A stretch of DNA of 64,000 nucleotides from assembly GCF_902148845.1 (NCBI RefSeq), contig NC_043755.1:3026378-3090377 (forward strand), written 5' to 3'. Shown here piece after piece: positions 12,109 to 22,427 of this stretch. Both the position numbers and the translations under genes were made by a program. Under the pieces are notes generated by a model, which ran no database searches, had not been told where the DNA came from, and saw only the letters and a program-made list of their open reading frames with translations. The stretch's first letter is position 1. Each line of letters opens with the position of its first letter. The stretch comes from Salarias fasciatus (taxonomy: Eukaryota > Chordata > Actinopteri > Blenniiformes > Blenniidae).

Positions 12109-12510
12109 ACTGCAGACAGGTGTGCACCCCCCGGAGCCAGCAGCCCCCCAAACCACAGCCAGTCCAAACCCCAGGCATGCGGGGAAACAACAGCCCCCGC
12201 AAAATAGAGGGATAAAATCATTTGTGTTATGAATATTCAGTTATTTTTCTCTTAAGTAACAAACACAAGTGAAATGTATTGACGTGATTACAACATCACA
12301 TCTGGAAATATTTCACAATATTTGTGTAGCCGCTTCCCTTGTATGAAGAAAAACAAACTGAAATTCAATAAAATACAACAAATGTGTGTTCTGACTACTC
12401 GTGTTTTGCAAAGATAACCCTGAGTATAATCCTGTGAAGTCAAATACATGCGTACCTTGAACACTTGCAGCTCTTGCTGCCAGCATGGCCAGAACAATGA
12501 GCAGCTTCAT
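9464..12510 (-). CDS. Short pentraxin (CRP/SAP-like), gene 1
   Basis: Coding exons on the minus strand are 12510-12456 (signal peptide MKLLIVLAMLAARAASVQ), 10315-10213, 10126-9829 and 9682-9464. All junctions are GT/AG and the total is 224 residues, the normal short-pentraxin length. The protein should be secreted and assemble as a calcium-dependent ring binding phosphocholine-type ligands in innate immunity; this is family knowledge. The signature HSICTTWDS and the paired cysteines (TVCHRS and HSICTT) are present. The second calcium loop reads GQEQDAHGGGFD then KQAF, matching CRP E138, Q139, D140, Q150, with D for E147. In the first loop N61 is kept but D60 is F. Exon 3 is the most divergent of the five (KMLTFPLQTNQAR). 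The intron after the signal exon contains a 1.6-kb insert. CRP versus SAP orthology cannot be decided, so I give no symbol. Confidence 0.92.
10636..12200 (-). mobile_element. Retroposed insert (LINE-like, poly-A type) in intron of pentraxin 1
   Basis: The insert is flanked by a long imperfect duplication of about 26 bp (10610-10635 and 12201-12226: AAAATAGAG, then AAATCATTTGTG). Gene 5 has the same intron sequence uninterrupted, at about 57487-57517. The left end is a T run, so the element lies on the minus strand with an A tail. Its 3' 200 bp match the stretch at 17880-18130, which has an A-rich tail on the plus strand. The body is low-complexity: poly-G/C runs at about 10879-10902, 11700-11727 and 12077-12108, and (CA)n at 11890-11954. 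A long duplication plus poly-A tail indicates target-primed reverse transcription. I see no reverse transcriptase, so family is uncertain. Confidence 0.65.
11700..12108. repeat. Poly-C and (CA)n microsatellites
   Basis: Runs of C at 11700-11727 and 12077-12108 flank a (CA)n block at about 11890-11954. Together they create proline-rich and His-Thr frames on one strand and glycine/Cys-Val frames on the other. None is a gene. Confidence 0.85.
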
Positions 12511-12694
12511 CTGTGAGGCAAAGAAAAATCACGGTAAGTTAGATTTTATCAGGCAAGTTTCACAATGTTGGGTTGCTCCTGATACACACAGTCAAAAGAC
12601 TGGAAAAAACATCACTTCGACATCAATCTGATTTTAATTGATGAAGAAAATAAGCTTTTGATGTGATGATCAGTTTGGAATGTTTTCATCTTAC

Positions 12695-12824
12695 CTTGAA
12701 ATCTGTGTCAGACCTGACTGATCAGCATTGAAGGTTTGGTTGTTCTTATGTAGTCACTTCTCTCTGCTGGGTGCGTGTGTCTATACATTTCCTTCCTTAA
12801 CTGGTTCTTCTTCTTTTTTGCAAC
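12695..12824 (-). promoter_or_regulatory. Promoter and non-coding exon 1 of pentraxin 1
   Basis: The first exon ends at a donor (CAAG/GTAAGA) at 12695 and is followed by a 184-nt intron ending CTCACAG just before the ATG. The TATA position (12746-12752) reads TACATAA, weaker than TATAAAA or TATATAA in the other copies. A candidate C/EBP-type TTGCAAC lies at 12818-12824 and is shared with genes 2-4. The transcription start is inferred at about 12720. Confidence 0.6.
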
Positions 12825-13856
12825 ACACACAGCCTTGTTCACAGTATGTTGATGAATCAACAAAATTCACTGAGAGTACCACCCTGATATTGAAAAGAGT
12901 TTTGTTCGATATTGCTGATTCCTCAATGCCACAATGAAAAAACTAACACATGTTCAAAATAAAGTTCAAAGTTCATTTGTCCATGAAGAGTTATCTGAAT
13001 CTCCATTACTTTGCTTTTCATGCTTTAACTGCCAAATTATACCGTAATTTCATTTAATTTTGTTGTAATTTGTTGGACAAGCCTAATTGTTCCAAATGAT
13101 TTAATTGATAATTCTCATGTATATTCAGTTATTTATGTTGTTTATTGTTTATTTTTGGTAGATTAAGATTTTCTAAGATGTGATCTTATTGTATGATGGG
13201 AAATTTTAAGTGTGCTTTTTTTGTTGCACTGGGACATGTTTTGGGGTTGCACTGATGCTGCTGCTTTTTCAGCCCCTCTTCGTGTGTGCTTTAGTCTTTT
13301 GGAGCTGAGAGAAATGCCGATTAAGGTTTTTATTGAAGTGAACTTTTAATGAAGATTGGACCCTTTTTTTCGTCTGGTGTTGTGTGCAGCCATTGAGGTG
13401 TGTTTCTGATGTTAGCAGATATGTTTTCACTTATATTGTTATTTTATTGTTCTGTGATTGTCCTTGTAAATAATTTATCTTTTGATTGTGTTTTATAGTT
13501 TGACAGTGACGAATAATAAACGTCAGCTGTGTGGAAAACTATGGCGTGATCATTGTAACCAGAGGGAGAAATACACGCTGTTCTTTTGGTACTTTCAATG
13601 ATTTTGAGAGCTGTCACCAGTCGGGGTGTCAATGTATACACGTGGGCATGGATAATAAATCATAACTGTTTAGGAAAATCAATAACTGTGTACACGTCAT
13701 TTTTCTCCTCATCGTTCTTTTTTCACTCTTTTTTTTATAATTTTTTTGGAGCGATGATGTTACCTGAAAGTTTCAGATAATAACATGAACTAACATGAAC
13801 TAACTAAATATGCAATCTATTGCAGTTATCCACATATATGCAGCGCAATGTTCCAT
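12825..13856. other. Upstream flank of pentraxin 1
   Basis: This is unit flank homologous to 29880-30300, 40215-40680 and 49060-49520, more diverged and interrupted. A 13,000-13,560 stretch has no equivalent in the other units and shows no recognisable gene. The shared parts resume at about 13560 (TCTTTTGGTACTTTCAATGATTT). Confidence 0.55.
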
Positions 13857-13989
13857 TGATTGAAAAAAACAACAACGCAGCCACGACTGGTGTTGCGTTC
13901 AAGTTGACTCGGGTACACGATGGCAGCTAACAATGAGCACACTGCGCTGTGACAGTTTTCCTAACTGTAAATACTGTCGGGTGTAGGCT

Positions 13990-14180
13990 GTGTCAGGAAA
14001 AGCTGCTTTACAACAGCAGTACAGGGTTCACGAGAGACCAGCCGCCACAGAAACACCCCAACAAGCTGGAGGGAGAGACGCTAGCATCGATGGTAACGCT
14101 AGCTAGCTCGCGAGCGAGCTACCGCTAGCGGTTCACAACCCAGCATTAGGCATTTTATTTACAACAAATCAAAGAAATAC
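13990..14180. repeat. GCTAGC-rich imperfect palindrome, unit-flank copy 1
   Basis: A short stretch rich in GCTAGC and its halves (CTAGCATCGATG, GCTAGCTAGCTCGCGAGC, CCGCTAGCGG) recurs upstream of genes 2, 3 and 4 (30400-30500, 40735-40850, 49575-49690). It can fold on itself. No protein or RNA gene is evident. Confidence 0.5.
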
Positions 14181-14229
14181 TTAACAGATAAAGGTTCTTT
14201 TAGAAGACAGGTAAGGGTGAGAGTAAAGT

Positions 14230-14738
14230 TACCTTTACTAGTTTCGTTCACATCCGGTGACCTTCCTCAGGAGGCACGTCATGATGGGAAGTGACGTGTC
14301 ATATAGATTGCTGTCTCTTCTTCTGATGTTTTTCAGACAGTAGGGGGAAATTACACCCCCTACTGTCTGAGGCCTTCTCCAGGACTGCGTCCCACGTGCG
14401 AGACAAGGTGTACGCCCCCTCATCACGGTTCATGCTCCTTGGACCTCACTTGCGGATCTCGATGGCCTCTCTGATCCAGCGTTGGTACTTAGCGCTTTCA
14501 GCACGGATGACCCTGGCATTATTCCAGTCCATGATGTGGTTTTGTCTCTTGCAGTGGTCTGATATGGCAGATTTCAAATTCTTCTGTTGTGCTTGTTCCT
14601 TTATTGCTTTTGTTAGTCTGTTGGCTGTCTCCTTCTCACACTCCTTCTGGTGTTCCTTTTTCCATGTTCCAGATGGTCTCCCCATCTCCCCGATGTATGT
14701 GTCGTTGCATGATAGGCATGGTATTTCATATATTATTC
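14230..14738 (-). mobile_element. Penelope-like element, 3' end with GIY-YIG endonuclease fragment
   Basis: On the minus strand the frame reads CLSCNDTYIGEMGRPSGTW, then KEHQKECEKE, SAISDHCKRQNHIMDW and RWIREAIEIRK. This is the C-terminal endonuclease region of Penelope-type retroelements: the YIG half of GIY-YIG, then the His-containing SAISDH...H..DW block. The following untranslated part carries a short inverted repeat around CAGACAGTAGGGGG (14334-14372). The reverse transcriptase is missing, so only the last about 500 bp remain. It is 5' truncated, as is usual for retrotransposed copies. Confidence 0.75.
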
Positions 14739-14739
14739 A

Positions 14740-14992
14740 TATAACCATTCGGATTTAATTGACGTGCTAATACACAATCCCCTGGACCACTGGAAGGAGT
14801 ATTTTGTCCACTTTCGTAGTCCGGCTCTGATTGACTTCCAGCTAAGCTTCGAGCTAAGCTACTACGATGCTAACAGCTGAACCAGCCACTGGACCAGAGA
14901 CACAAATAAGGTATTTATGAGCTTGTCTAACTTTGTCAATGATAGGGAAAGGGCGTGGGTCCCTAATCTTCTGAATATTCATTTAAAAGGGG
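14740..14992. mobile_element. Half of a TTAA-inserting hairpin element (same family as 39379-39825)
   Basis: Sequence from ATAACCATTCGGATTTAATT to GGGTCCCTAATCTTCTGAAT matches the right half of the 447-bp hairpin elements at 39379 and 48226, more diverged, and is followed by TTAA at 14993. The left half is absent. It abuts the Penelope fragment. Confidence 0.65.
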
Positions 14993-15189
14993 CATTTACA
15001 GTAGGAGGGAGTGCAGTGTTGTCAGTGGGGCACAAATTTATATAAGGCAACCAATTTTACTTTGACGGTTCCATCAGCCCTGACCCGGAAGAGATGGCGA
15101 GTAGTTGCTCGTATGGCCACCGTTCCATCTACTGGTGGTAATAAAAAGAACTCCGCTTAAATAAATAATAATATTTTGGTTGCTCTATT

Positions 15190-15345
15190 TGCAGTCATTG
15201 TAAAAGTAACAATCGTAGCGTTTCATTTGTAACGCTAGTTTAACTACCAATCTAGAAGGAGTAGTGCCGTTACACTACTCGTTCCGATCAAAAGTAATTT
15301 AACTACTTGTAACGTTCGTTACTTGTCGTTACATACCCAACTCTG
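15190..15345. mobile_element. hAT-type MITE end fragment
   Basis: The stretch full of GTAAC and CGTTAC motifs ending TTACATACCCAACTCTG reads, inverted, as CAGAGTTGGGTATGTAACG. This is a familiar teleost hAT-MITE terminus with internal TAACG repeats. I could not find the other end. Confidence 0.5.
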
Positions 15346-15599
15346 CCTATTGGTAATATTTTTTTTCAATTTTCTATTTATATCATAATGGCTGAGTCAC
15401 AACGCTGCTGTCTGCATTTTGTTATGTTTAGATTATTTGTAAGGATATTTTGCTCTTATCTGGTTTTAAATAATGCTGTGCTTATACCTAAAGATTTTCA
15501 CAGCCACAGACTAAGAACTGAAAGGGTAGCATGAGGTCCCTGTTAGTCTCATCCCACTCCTAGTCATTACATACCTTCTGTTGTGGTTTGACACTATAA

Positions 15600-15825
15600 T
15601 GAATAAATACTGATTGCTTGATTGCTATAGGTGTCATTTTTTGTCCTTGAGTTCATAGTTATGTGCTTTTATTTGTTATCTGTTGTCAAGGAATATGACT
15701 CTCTTAGTATGCATGAGAGGAGATTTTGCAAGAATTGCGGACTTGTGTGTAGCGTCTGCTAATATTGTAGTGGGCTGGTCTGGACAGAAAATGCCAGGGC
15801 CGAATCTTTGTCCCAGTCCACCCCT
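15600..15825 (-). mobile_element. hAT-like fragment abutting the Tc1 remnant
   Basis: Inverted, the fragment starts CAGGGGTGGACTGGGACAAA, a common teleost repeat terminus. It replaces the 3' end of the Tc1 transposase gene exactly at 15826, so it either inserted there or marks a deletion breakpoint. The far end is unclear. Confidence 0.5.
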
Positions 15826-16638
15826 GATGGGGTTTAAGTCTGGAGACTGTGCTGGCCACTCCATCTTTTCAAGTTTACCAGCTTCTTCTTTTTTCGCAAG
15901 ATAGTTCTGGCATAGCTTGGATTTATGTTTTGGGTCATTATCTTGCTGTAAGATGAACCCCTGACCAACTAGACACATACCAGAGGGTATTGCATTCAGA
16001 GTGCCTCTCACTCTGAACAAGTCACCAACTCTGGATCCAACAAAACAACCCCAGACCATCACACTTCCTCCGCCACATTTGACAATTGAAGCCACACACT
16101 GTGGAAGCATCCTTTCACCTACTCTACGCCGTACAAAGATCCTGCGTGATGAACCGAAGAATTCAAATTTTGATTCATCAGTCCATAATACCTTTTTCCA
16201 GTCTTCAGTAGTCCAATGGCAGTGTTTCTTGGCCCAGGCAAGCCTCTTTGTCTTATTCTGACGTCTTAGCAATGGTTTTCTTGCTGCAACTCGTCCAGTC
16301 AGACCCGCAGCTCCAAGTCTTCTCTTCACAGTTGAAACAGAGACTTGCTTACTACGACCACTATTAAGCTGTGCTTGAAGCTGTTGTCCTGTGAGCCGCC
16401 TATCACACAAGCTGTTGACTCTCAGAAACTTGTCCTCTGATTCAGTTGTGGCTTTGGGTCTGCCAGATCTCTTCCTGTCAAAGTTTGCCCCAGTTTCTGA
16501 CACCCTTTTGATGGTGAAGGAAACTGTACTCACTGACACCTTGACTTTCTTTGCAATTTCTCTGTAGGAAAGACCTACATTTTTCAGTGTTATGATGGTC
16601 TGTCTCTGTTCCACTGTTAATTGCCTTTTTCTTTCCAT
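15826..16638 (-). pseudogene. Tc1-type transposase, truncated
   Basis: The frame starts MERKRQLTVEQRQTIITLKN and carries two helix-turn-helix blocks in the first 120 residues (YREIAKKVKVSVSTVS; SVSTVKRRLGAAGL). It shows the first catalytic Asp in LWTDESKFEFFG and the second in QQDNDPKHKSKLC. It ends at SPDLNPI, where a true Tc1 protein continues with the third acidic residue (NPIE). About 271 of roughly 340 residues remain; a dozen residues also seem missing between RGTLN and AIPSG. It cannot be catalytic. Tc1 elements move by cut and paste at TA sites; no terminal repeats were identified here. Confidence 0.85.
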
Positions 16639-16999
16639 TTCTGTTGCAACACACTACTTTCTGCAGTACAATATTGTTCAACTGATGCTCACGAGGGTAT
16701 GGTACCACATTGTGTTCAAACACTGCTTTTATGCTGACAGAGGGGCTGTTCTTCCGCCCTGCTTCGTCTCCTTCCTGCAGCACCCCTACCTCTCCCCCTC
16801 CCCTCACATATAAACACAGCAGAGCAGCGGTAGAGGCACGGCTCCTAGCTAGCGTGGCTCCCAGTTAGCGAGCGTCACGAGTGAACTAAACATGTTAGCG
16901 GTGGCCGATAACGACAGCAAGACAGTCCCGTAACCCGAAAAAAGTGTGTTTAGCAACACTGACTGCATGTCGATGCAAGCCGGGTAGTAGTGGGGCCTC
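16639..16999. other. Non-coding stretch, nothing recognised
   Basis: The sequence upstream of the Tc1 frame shows no matching terminal repeat, and no gene is visible. Confidence 0.35.
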
Positions 17000-17402
17000 A
17001 TTAGGTAGGTTCCAGACGTGTCATTGTAATGTGTCCGGGGGGTTTCAAGTTGTGTCGCTGATATCTGCCGTCTTCTCCGCCGGCCCCCTTCTTGCAACTA
17101 ACTGGTGAGTACTCGGAAAAGGGCCCCATGTGGGGGATTTTCGACACGTTGTCGTTGCAGTGTCTAGCGTAGCGCCTTAAATTTGTCATTGAAATTGGCG
17201 ATGTCAGCTGTCCCTCGGGACCCCCTTCAGCTCGGGGCCCTAGCCAGAAGCAGCGTCTCTGGCTGGAGAGAAGCAGCTCATTCCTCCTCGGATTTAAACA
17301 AACAAACAAACAGACAAAAATCCTAGGCAGTGTGGTGGTGGGACAGGATTTCACCCCAACAGGGCCCGTGGGTTTTCATAACCCACGAACCCTACGTAAA
17401 TT
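17000..17402 (-). repeat. Dispersed repeat shared with 24380-24830 (inverted)
   Basis: This stretch matches 24380-24830 in opposite orientation (GGGGCCCTTTCCGAGT, TCGAAAATCCCCC, AACCCACGGGCCCT, AAACCCACG). The second copy lies inside a hAT element with clear ends, so this is probably a fragment of the same transposon family. The frames are not conserved between the copies. Confidence 0.6.
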
Positions 17403-17589
17403 ACGCCTCTGCTGTGGATCCTCTGTTACTCAGTTCATCAGATTTTAATTAGTTGAGTGCAGCTACACTTTTGGTATGCAGCTGTACAGTTACTGTTCTC
17501 ATATTGTTTCAACTCCTAATTTGACAGGTATTCTGAATGTAATTCATCTGGGAATAGAGAGAAAACAAACTAAAATAAAATTAAAGATG

Positions 17590-17709
17590 AATCTGAATGT
17601 TTGTACCATTATTAGTTAAATTTTTGCTGATATCGTGATAATATCTTTATCGTGATATTTTTTGCCCATGATAATCGTGATGAGAAAATTTGTTATCGTG
17701 ACAGCCCTA
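17590..17709. mobile_element. hAT-type end fragment
   Basis: The stretch of ATATCGTGATA repeats ending TTATCGTGACAGCCCTA has the subterminal-repeat layout and CAGCCCTA end of teleost hAT elements. Only this end is recognised. Confidence 0.45.
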
Positions 17710-17717
17710 ATATACCA

Positions 17718-17767
17718 GAACCAGAAGCGAGATATATATATATATATATATCTCGCTTCTGGTTCTA
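17718..17767. repeat. Perfect AT-core palindrome
   Basis: AGAACCAGAAGCGAGA is followed by an (AT)n core and then the exact inverse TCTCGCTTCTGGTTCT. About 50 bases can extrude as a cruciform. It sits between a hAT end and a retroposon fragment. Confidence 0.8.
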
Positions 17768-17879
17768 TCAGTTTTTGTGTTGGTTGTCAGCTCTGTTTTG
17801 GTGTTGTCTAGATTGGGGTTTGGGATTGTTCTTGGTTGCGTGTGGTGTGTCAACAACACTGTTTTGTATTGTGAATTTG

Positions 17880-18130
17880 TATATGTTGTTCTCCCTCTCT
17901 TTATCTTTCTCTCTTTCTGTCCCTTGCTCTCTGAGTGTTTCCGTCCCGGTCCTGTCCAGCAGCCATGCCGGATGCCAGTTTTAAATAAAGGCAGCAGCAG
18001 GAGGAGATTCAGTCTCATCCTGCTGCTAACATTAAAATCTGTTCGAATAGTAAAAGGCTACAATCATACAATATTGCACGCCCCAGCTGCCGAACAGGAC
18101 AAGCGAAAAAAAAAAACAAAAACAAAAAAA
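17880..18130 (+). mobile_element. Retroposon 3' end with A-rich tail
   Basis: The stretch shares about 200 bp with the insert in pentraxin 1 (CGTCCCGGTCCTGTC, AATAAAGGCAGCAGCAGG, ATTGCACGCCCCAGCTGCC). It ends in an A-rich tail at 18104-18131. It includes the self-complementary GCAGCAGGAGGAGATTCAG region and an AATAAA. It is a 5'-truncated copy of a poly-A retroelement. Confidence 0.6.
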
Positions 18131-18313
18131 GAAACTGAAGCCAGAAGTCGCATAGAGCAAACCGGAAGTGACGCGGCAAAACCGGAAGTACAATTATTTC
18201 TCCGTATTTTCATACAACATGCATAAATAATGATGAAATTCACACATAGAACATCTCTGAATGAGTATTTACACTTTTAACAATTTTTTTTTAACATTTT
18301 TAAACATATTTAC

Positions 18314-19510
18314 TAGAAGTGTAACGGTATTTGTATTTGTCCCGTACCGTCACGGAACGGGGGTCACGGTTCGGCACACACAATCACACGGCGAATACAC
18401 CAGTGAGTAAAAAAAAAAAAATTCCAACCTTAGATGGCGGTAATGAGCCTAAAAGCTGCCAGCAACCACCATTATCACAGAAGAAGAAGAAGTACAACAA
18501 GCAGGTCCAAACATGAACAAATGAAGAAGAAAGTACAAGCGGAATGAGAGCTGCAGCGTGTGGCGGAGCGGATTAAACGGGAGAGTATTTGTTCCGCGTG
18601 CGTTCCCTCATACGGAGTGACGTGTGACGTGCCAGTAAACGGGAAGCAGCACAGTCAAAAAACCAGCAGAGAACGCCACGGTGGGGGAAAAACACTTTTT
18701 AATAAAAAACCCCGACATAAAAAACATTGGAGAGGCGAGATGGAACCAAATCGCGCAACAGCGAGTTGTATAAAGAGCTCCATAGTAGAATACGAGCGAT
18801 CGCCCGCTGGTGTTATGGATTAACTGGTTCCCGTGTTAACGAATGACAGCGGAGGTCTGTGTAAACACATGCTGATTACAGCAGTTGTTAAAGTAAGACT
18901 CACAAAAGACTTTAAACGTACACACTCACTGTAACTGTCAATAGCCGAGGTTCGCTAGAACGGCTAGATGTTCCAGTCATTATTGATCACAAGTTAACAC
19001 GGGCACCAGTTAATTCGAAACATCGGCATGCGGCGCAGAGCTCACACTGAGACGTGCTGCTCCGCACGGCGGTGCTGCGGTCAGGGAAGCAGCCGCTCCT
19101 TCAGCAGCGTATCATGGAGATTTTGGGACATTATTTGAGCAGATATCAGCAGATAAAAACTCTCTGCTTGGCGCTGAGGACTGCTGCTGCAGAGAGGAAG
19201 ACCTGCAAGTTCCTTGTGAGACTTTGTGCGCATGTCACAGGGTCCTTGTAAACGAGGATTCATCGTGGATCGCTTTGTATGCTGTACATGAATACACTCG
19301 CGTTTAATACTATTATTTACAATGGGATTGAAAAAAAACCATGTAAACTGGGCCAATAATGTGTCGCATGGGAAAGCTTGGGAAAAATGTTCTGGTACAT
19401 TTGTGAGCTTTTTTTTACTTTTTCCCCACTGTACCGAAAAACGTACCGAACCGTGACCCTTACACCGAGGTACGTACCGTACCGTGGCTTTTGTGTACCG
19501 TTACACCCTA
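18314..19510. mobile_element. hAT non-autonomous element, 1.2 kb
   Basis: The ends are TAGAAGTGTAACGGTA and TACCGTTACACCCTA, flanked by the perfect 8-bp duplication ATATTTAC (18306-18313 and 19511-19518). An 8-bp duplication with a T/CA-type start is diagnostic for hAT. Subterminal repeats of the GTACCGT/ACGGTAC type occur at both ends. No hAT transposase frame is visible. Confidence 0.85.
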
Positions 19511-19559
19511 ATATTTACCATTTTTTAATCACATGAACTTATTATAGAAAACAATTGCC

Positions 19560-20630
19560 TTCAGGGCAACACACTGTGGTCCACTCCATTCCCAAATAGC
19601 TCATTATTTGACGTTATTAACGAATAAATAGCAGTTTATTCCGATTAATATTAATTGATGTTGGGTTAAATTACCTGGTGCTTCACTTTAAACAGTTTAT
19701 TACACAGTAATTGATTATTGGTGATCCACTGTTAATGATCTGCAATTACTAAAGTTACCCAGCCCTTAAGATCACCCTTGTCTTTCCTTACTAACTATCC
19801 AGTACTTCCACTGCAACAAGCGCTTTACCTGTAACTACACTGTAATAAGTGATATTGTCCATAAGTTGTTCTAACTTTTCTGTGTCAGTTATTTCTACTT
19901 TCCATAATGAGTTATTGTATATCAACTTGATAAAATGACTTATTGGTAATCTAACTCAAGATTGTATGTCAATTTAATGAGGTGGAAATTTCAATATGCC
20001 AACATAACTTGTCCGTATGAGTTGTAAAATAAAAACCGGATTATAAGAACCAGAAGGTGGAGGTAGTGCAACTGTAGGGACGCAAGCTAACTTTTACCCC
20101 AAAGAAGAAGAAGAAGGCGACACTGCGGGGGACTACTGTCTGTCAACACCAGAGTGGAGTGATTCCTAATATGCTTACAACGGACTGACAGACTTTATTT
20201 TTTTTTTGCGCAGGTCATTTGCATCCCACCAAATTTATGCTGCTTTACATGGTAGGGCTACAGCATGCGGAAATATAAGATCTTTGCGGAAAGTTACCGG
20301 AACGGTTTGGGCTCCGTAGCCGAACCGCAGCCGGACCGTGGCCGGTGTGAGCCACAGCATTGATTATAATGAGTACGGATTAGCTGCGGTGTCCGTCCCG
20401 CAGTCGGTGTTCTGTCAAAATGTGCTTGCCCATCGAGATGTGCCTCCATTACATAATCCTCGTCAAGAGTGCATGCATTACATAACCCTTGCACTACTGC
20501 GCATGTGCACATGAAGGACTGCAGAGTTAAATCTCCCAGCCATCGATTTGAGCCTCCCCGCCTCACATGAGTACCCTTTTCTCCAATAAATACAGCTGAA
20601 TTTAGTGTTTTTTGTTGGTTAATAAAGACT
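19560..20630. repeat. Pentraxin-unit spacer, copy upstream of gene 1
   Basis: This spacer is homologous to 33620-34510, 41755-42650 and, in part, 50780-51230 (GTTACCCAGCCCTTAAGATCA; CCGGATTATAAGAACCAGAAGG; GGTCATTTGCATCCCACC). It contains a subrepeat with CGGCCGGTGTGAGCC-type motifs at about 20300-20480, which recurs inverted at 22435-22510. Frames in it are not conserved between copies. Confidence 0.7.
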
Positions 20631-20636
20631 GATTAT

Positions 20637-21211
20637 AGGCGCTATCCGCGATTTTAATTTAACCACGATGAGAAAAATGCTTTAGACATCATGTACTAGC
20701 AAGTCCATGCTACATTTCTGTGAAGAAAAAAAAATCACACATTGATCAGTATGTTTTGGATATCTGGCCCTGCAAAGCGCTGCCTGAGGATTTAGTGTGA
20801 CGACCTCTCTCCTCCAGTCGCAGCGCAGCAGCAGTGGGGGCGGGGCGGAGCGAGGCCGTCTTCAGCGCGTGCACAACACCGGTAAACAGACCAGTATGGA
20901 AGCCGAAGGAGCAACAAGTTACTTTCTGCATTGAACATGTAGTGACAAGGTAAAATATGGTTTACCTGAGACGAAGTGGCCATTTATTTTGAACAAAAAA
21001 AGAGTCAAAGTGGCTTCTGCTGTTTCCTCCGGAGGATTGTGCACGCGTATGGGATGTGCCTGTAGCGTCGTGCACGCTGAGTGGGAGCAGAGCGGAGGGG
21101 GAGTGGGAGGGTTTTCTCAATGTGAGGAACCAGTCAGAGAGCTCAGGGGCGGAGCCAACATTTCAAACTGAAGTCAGGGCTCAAAATTGTGCAGAATCAT
21201 GGATAGCTCCT
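20637..21211. mobile_element. TTAA-inserting (Kolobok-like) element, 575 bp
   Basis: The ends are AGGCGCTATCC and GGATAGCTCCT. TTAA follows the right end at 21212, and the left flank reads TTAT, one change from TTAA. The homologous spacers at 34513 and 42652 read GACTGATTAAATATATAAT uninterrupted, which proves the insertion. No coding capacity. Confidence 0.75.
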
Positions 21212-21371
21212 TTAAATATATAATATCACAATAATGTTCTTGAAGAAAATGCTAGAAATCTACTTATATCATTAAGAAGTTTGACACGTGCGTTAGCCTA
21301 GTGCTGCGCCGTGACGTTAAGCTAGCGTTAAGCACCGTACCATGCACCTAACACAGTAATTTACCAATGCA

Positions 21372-22427
21372 CACACTAAAAAATGTTGGGTTACTTTGTT
21401 AACCCAATCGCTGAGTTATGAAATCGGTAACCCAATTTGGGCTATGATGATGCATTTGGAGTTATGTATTGCAACTCATGTGTTGGGTTACAGTCCATCA
21501 GACCCAACATAGATTTTTAAACTCAGCACATGGGTTGTTTTGACCACTGTTAGGTTGTCAACGGGTCCAAAGAAATTCCAAATAAATACTTTAAACATTG
21601 TTTGCAAGTGTGTCATTGCATATTGTATTATTTGCACGACCAAGTATAGATTGAATTTTAAAAAAGTTTGAAAATTAGCTGTTTAGCATGTATATGATAC
21701 AAATTTCTATAAGATTCAGCATGGCCACACAGTGTTGCAGTGGTTAGCGCTCTTGCCTCACAGTAAGAAGGTCCTGGGTTCAAGTACCGGCCGGGACTCA
21801 GGGCCTTTCTGTGTGGAGTTCGCATGTTCTTCATATGTGTGTGTGGGTTCCCTCCAGGAACTGAAGTTTCCTCCCCCAGACCAAAAACATGCATGTCAGG
21901 TTAATTGGTCACCCTAAATCGCCCCTAGGTGTGAGTGGTTGTTTGTCTATATATGTCAGACTGATGACCTGTCTGAGGTGTCCCCCATCCTTGCCTGAAG
22001 CAGCTGGAATTGGCACCTGCAACCCTGAAAAGGAGAAGCAGCATAGAAAATGGATGGATGAATCAACACTTTTTGGAACATTGTGTAGTTGAATTAATAC
22101 AGAATTGTAGTTAATTTTACCCAGAATTTGGGCACATTCAACCAGTGTATATGGTAAAATTGACCCAGGGCTGAAATTAATTTGATGCAACATTTGGGTT
22201 AAATATGAGAACAATATTCAATCCAATCATATGGTAGAATCGACCCGGGGCTGAAATTTATTTGACCCAATGATTGGATAAAATCTCTGAACCCATCTGT
22301 TGGGTTAAAAAGACCAACCCATTTTGTTGGGTAAAAATAACTACTGTTGGGCAGGTCCAATATTGATTAACTGTTGGGTTAAAAAATAAACCAGTTTGTT
22401 GTTTTTTACCATTCATTTTTTAGGGTG
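21372..22427. mobile_element. MITE with TTGGGTTA subrepeats, carrying a nested SINE
   Basis: The ends are CACACTAAAAAATG and CATTTTTTAGGGTG, with many internal TTGGGTTA/TAACCCAA motifs in both halves. The middle is occupied by a SINE. The target duplication is not clear, so the superfamily is not assigned. Confidence 0.6.
21722..22063 (+). mobile_element. tRNA-derived SINE-like element
   Basis: The tRNA-like head has an A-box-like TGGTTAGCGCTCTTGCC and a B-box-like GGTTCAAGTACC. A conserved body follows (TGTGTGGAGTTCGCATGTTC; ATGCATGTCAGGTTAATTGG) with an ATGGATGGATGA tail, typical of teleost SINEs mobilised by RTE-type LINEs. It lies within a MITE. Confidence 0.7.

Noticed and set aside
11254-12232. 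Proline-rich, Gly-rich and His-Thr or Cys-Val repeat frames of 245-300 residues
   Set aside because: They are translations of poly-C and (CA)n microsatellites.
21722-21800. Possible functional tRNA gene
   Set aside because: It has A- and B-box-like motifs, but no paired acceptor stem, and it continues into a typical SINE body and tail.
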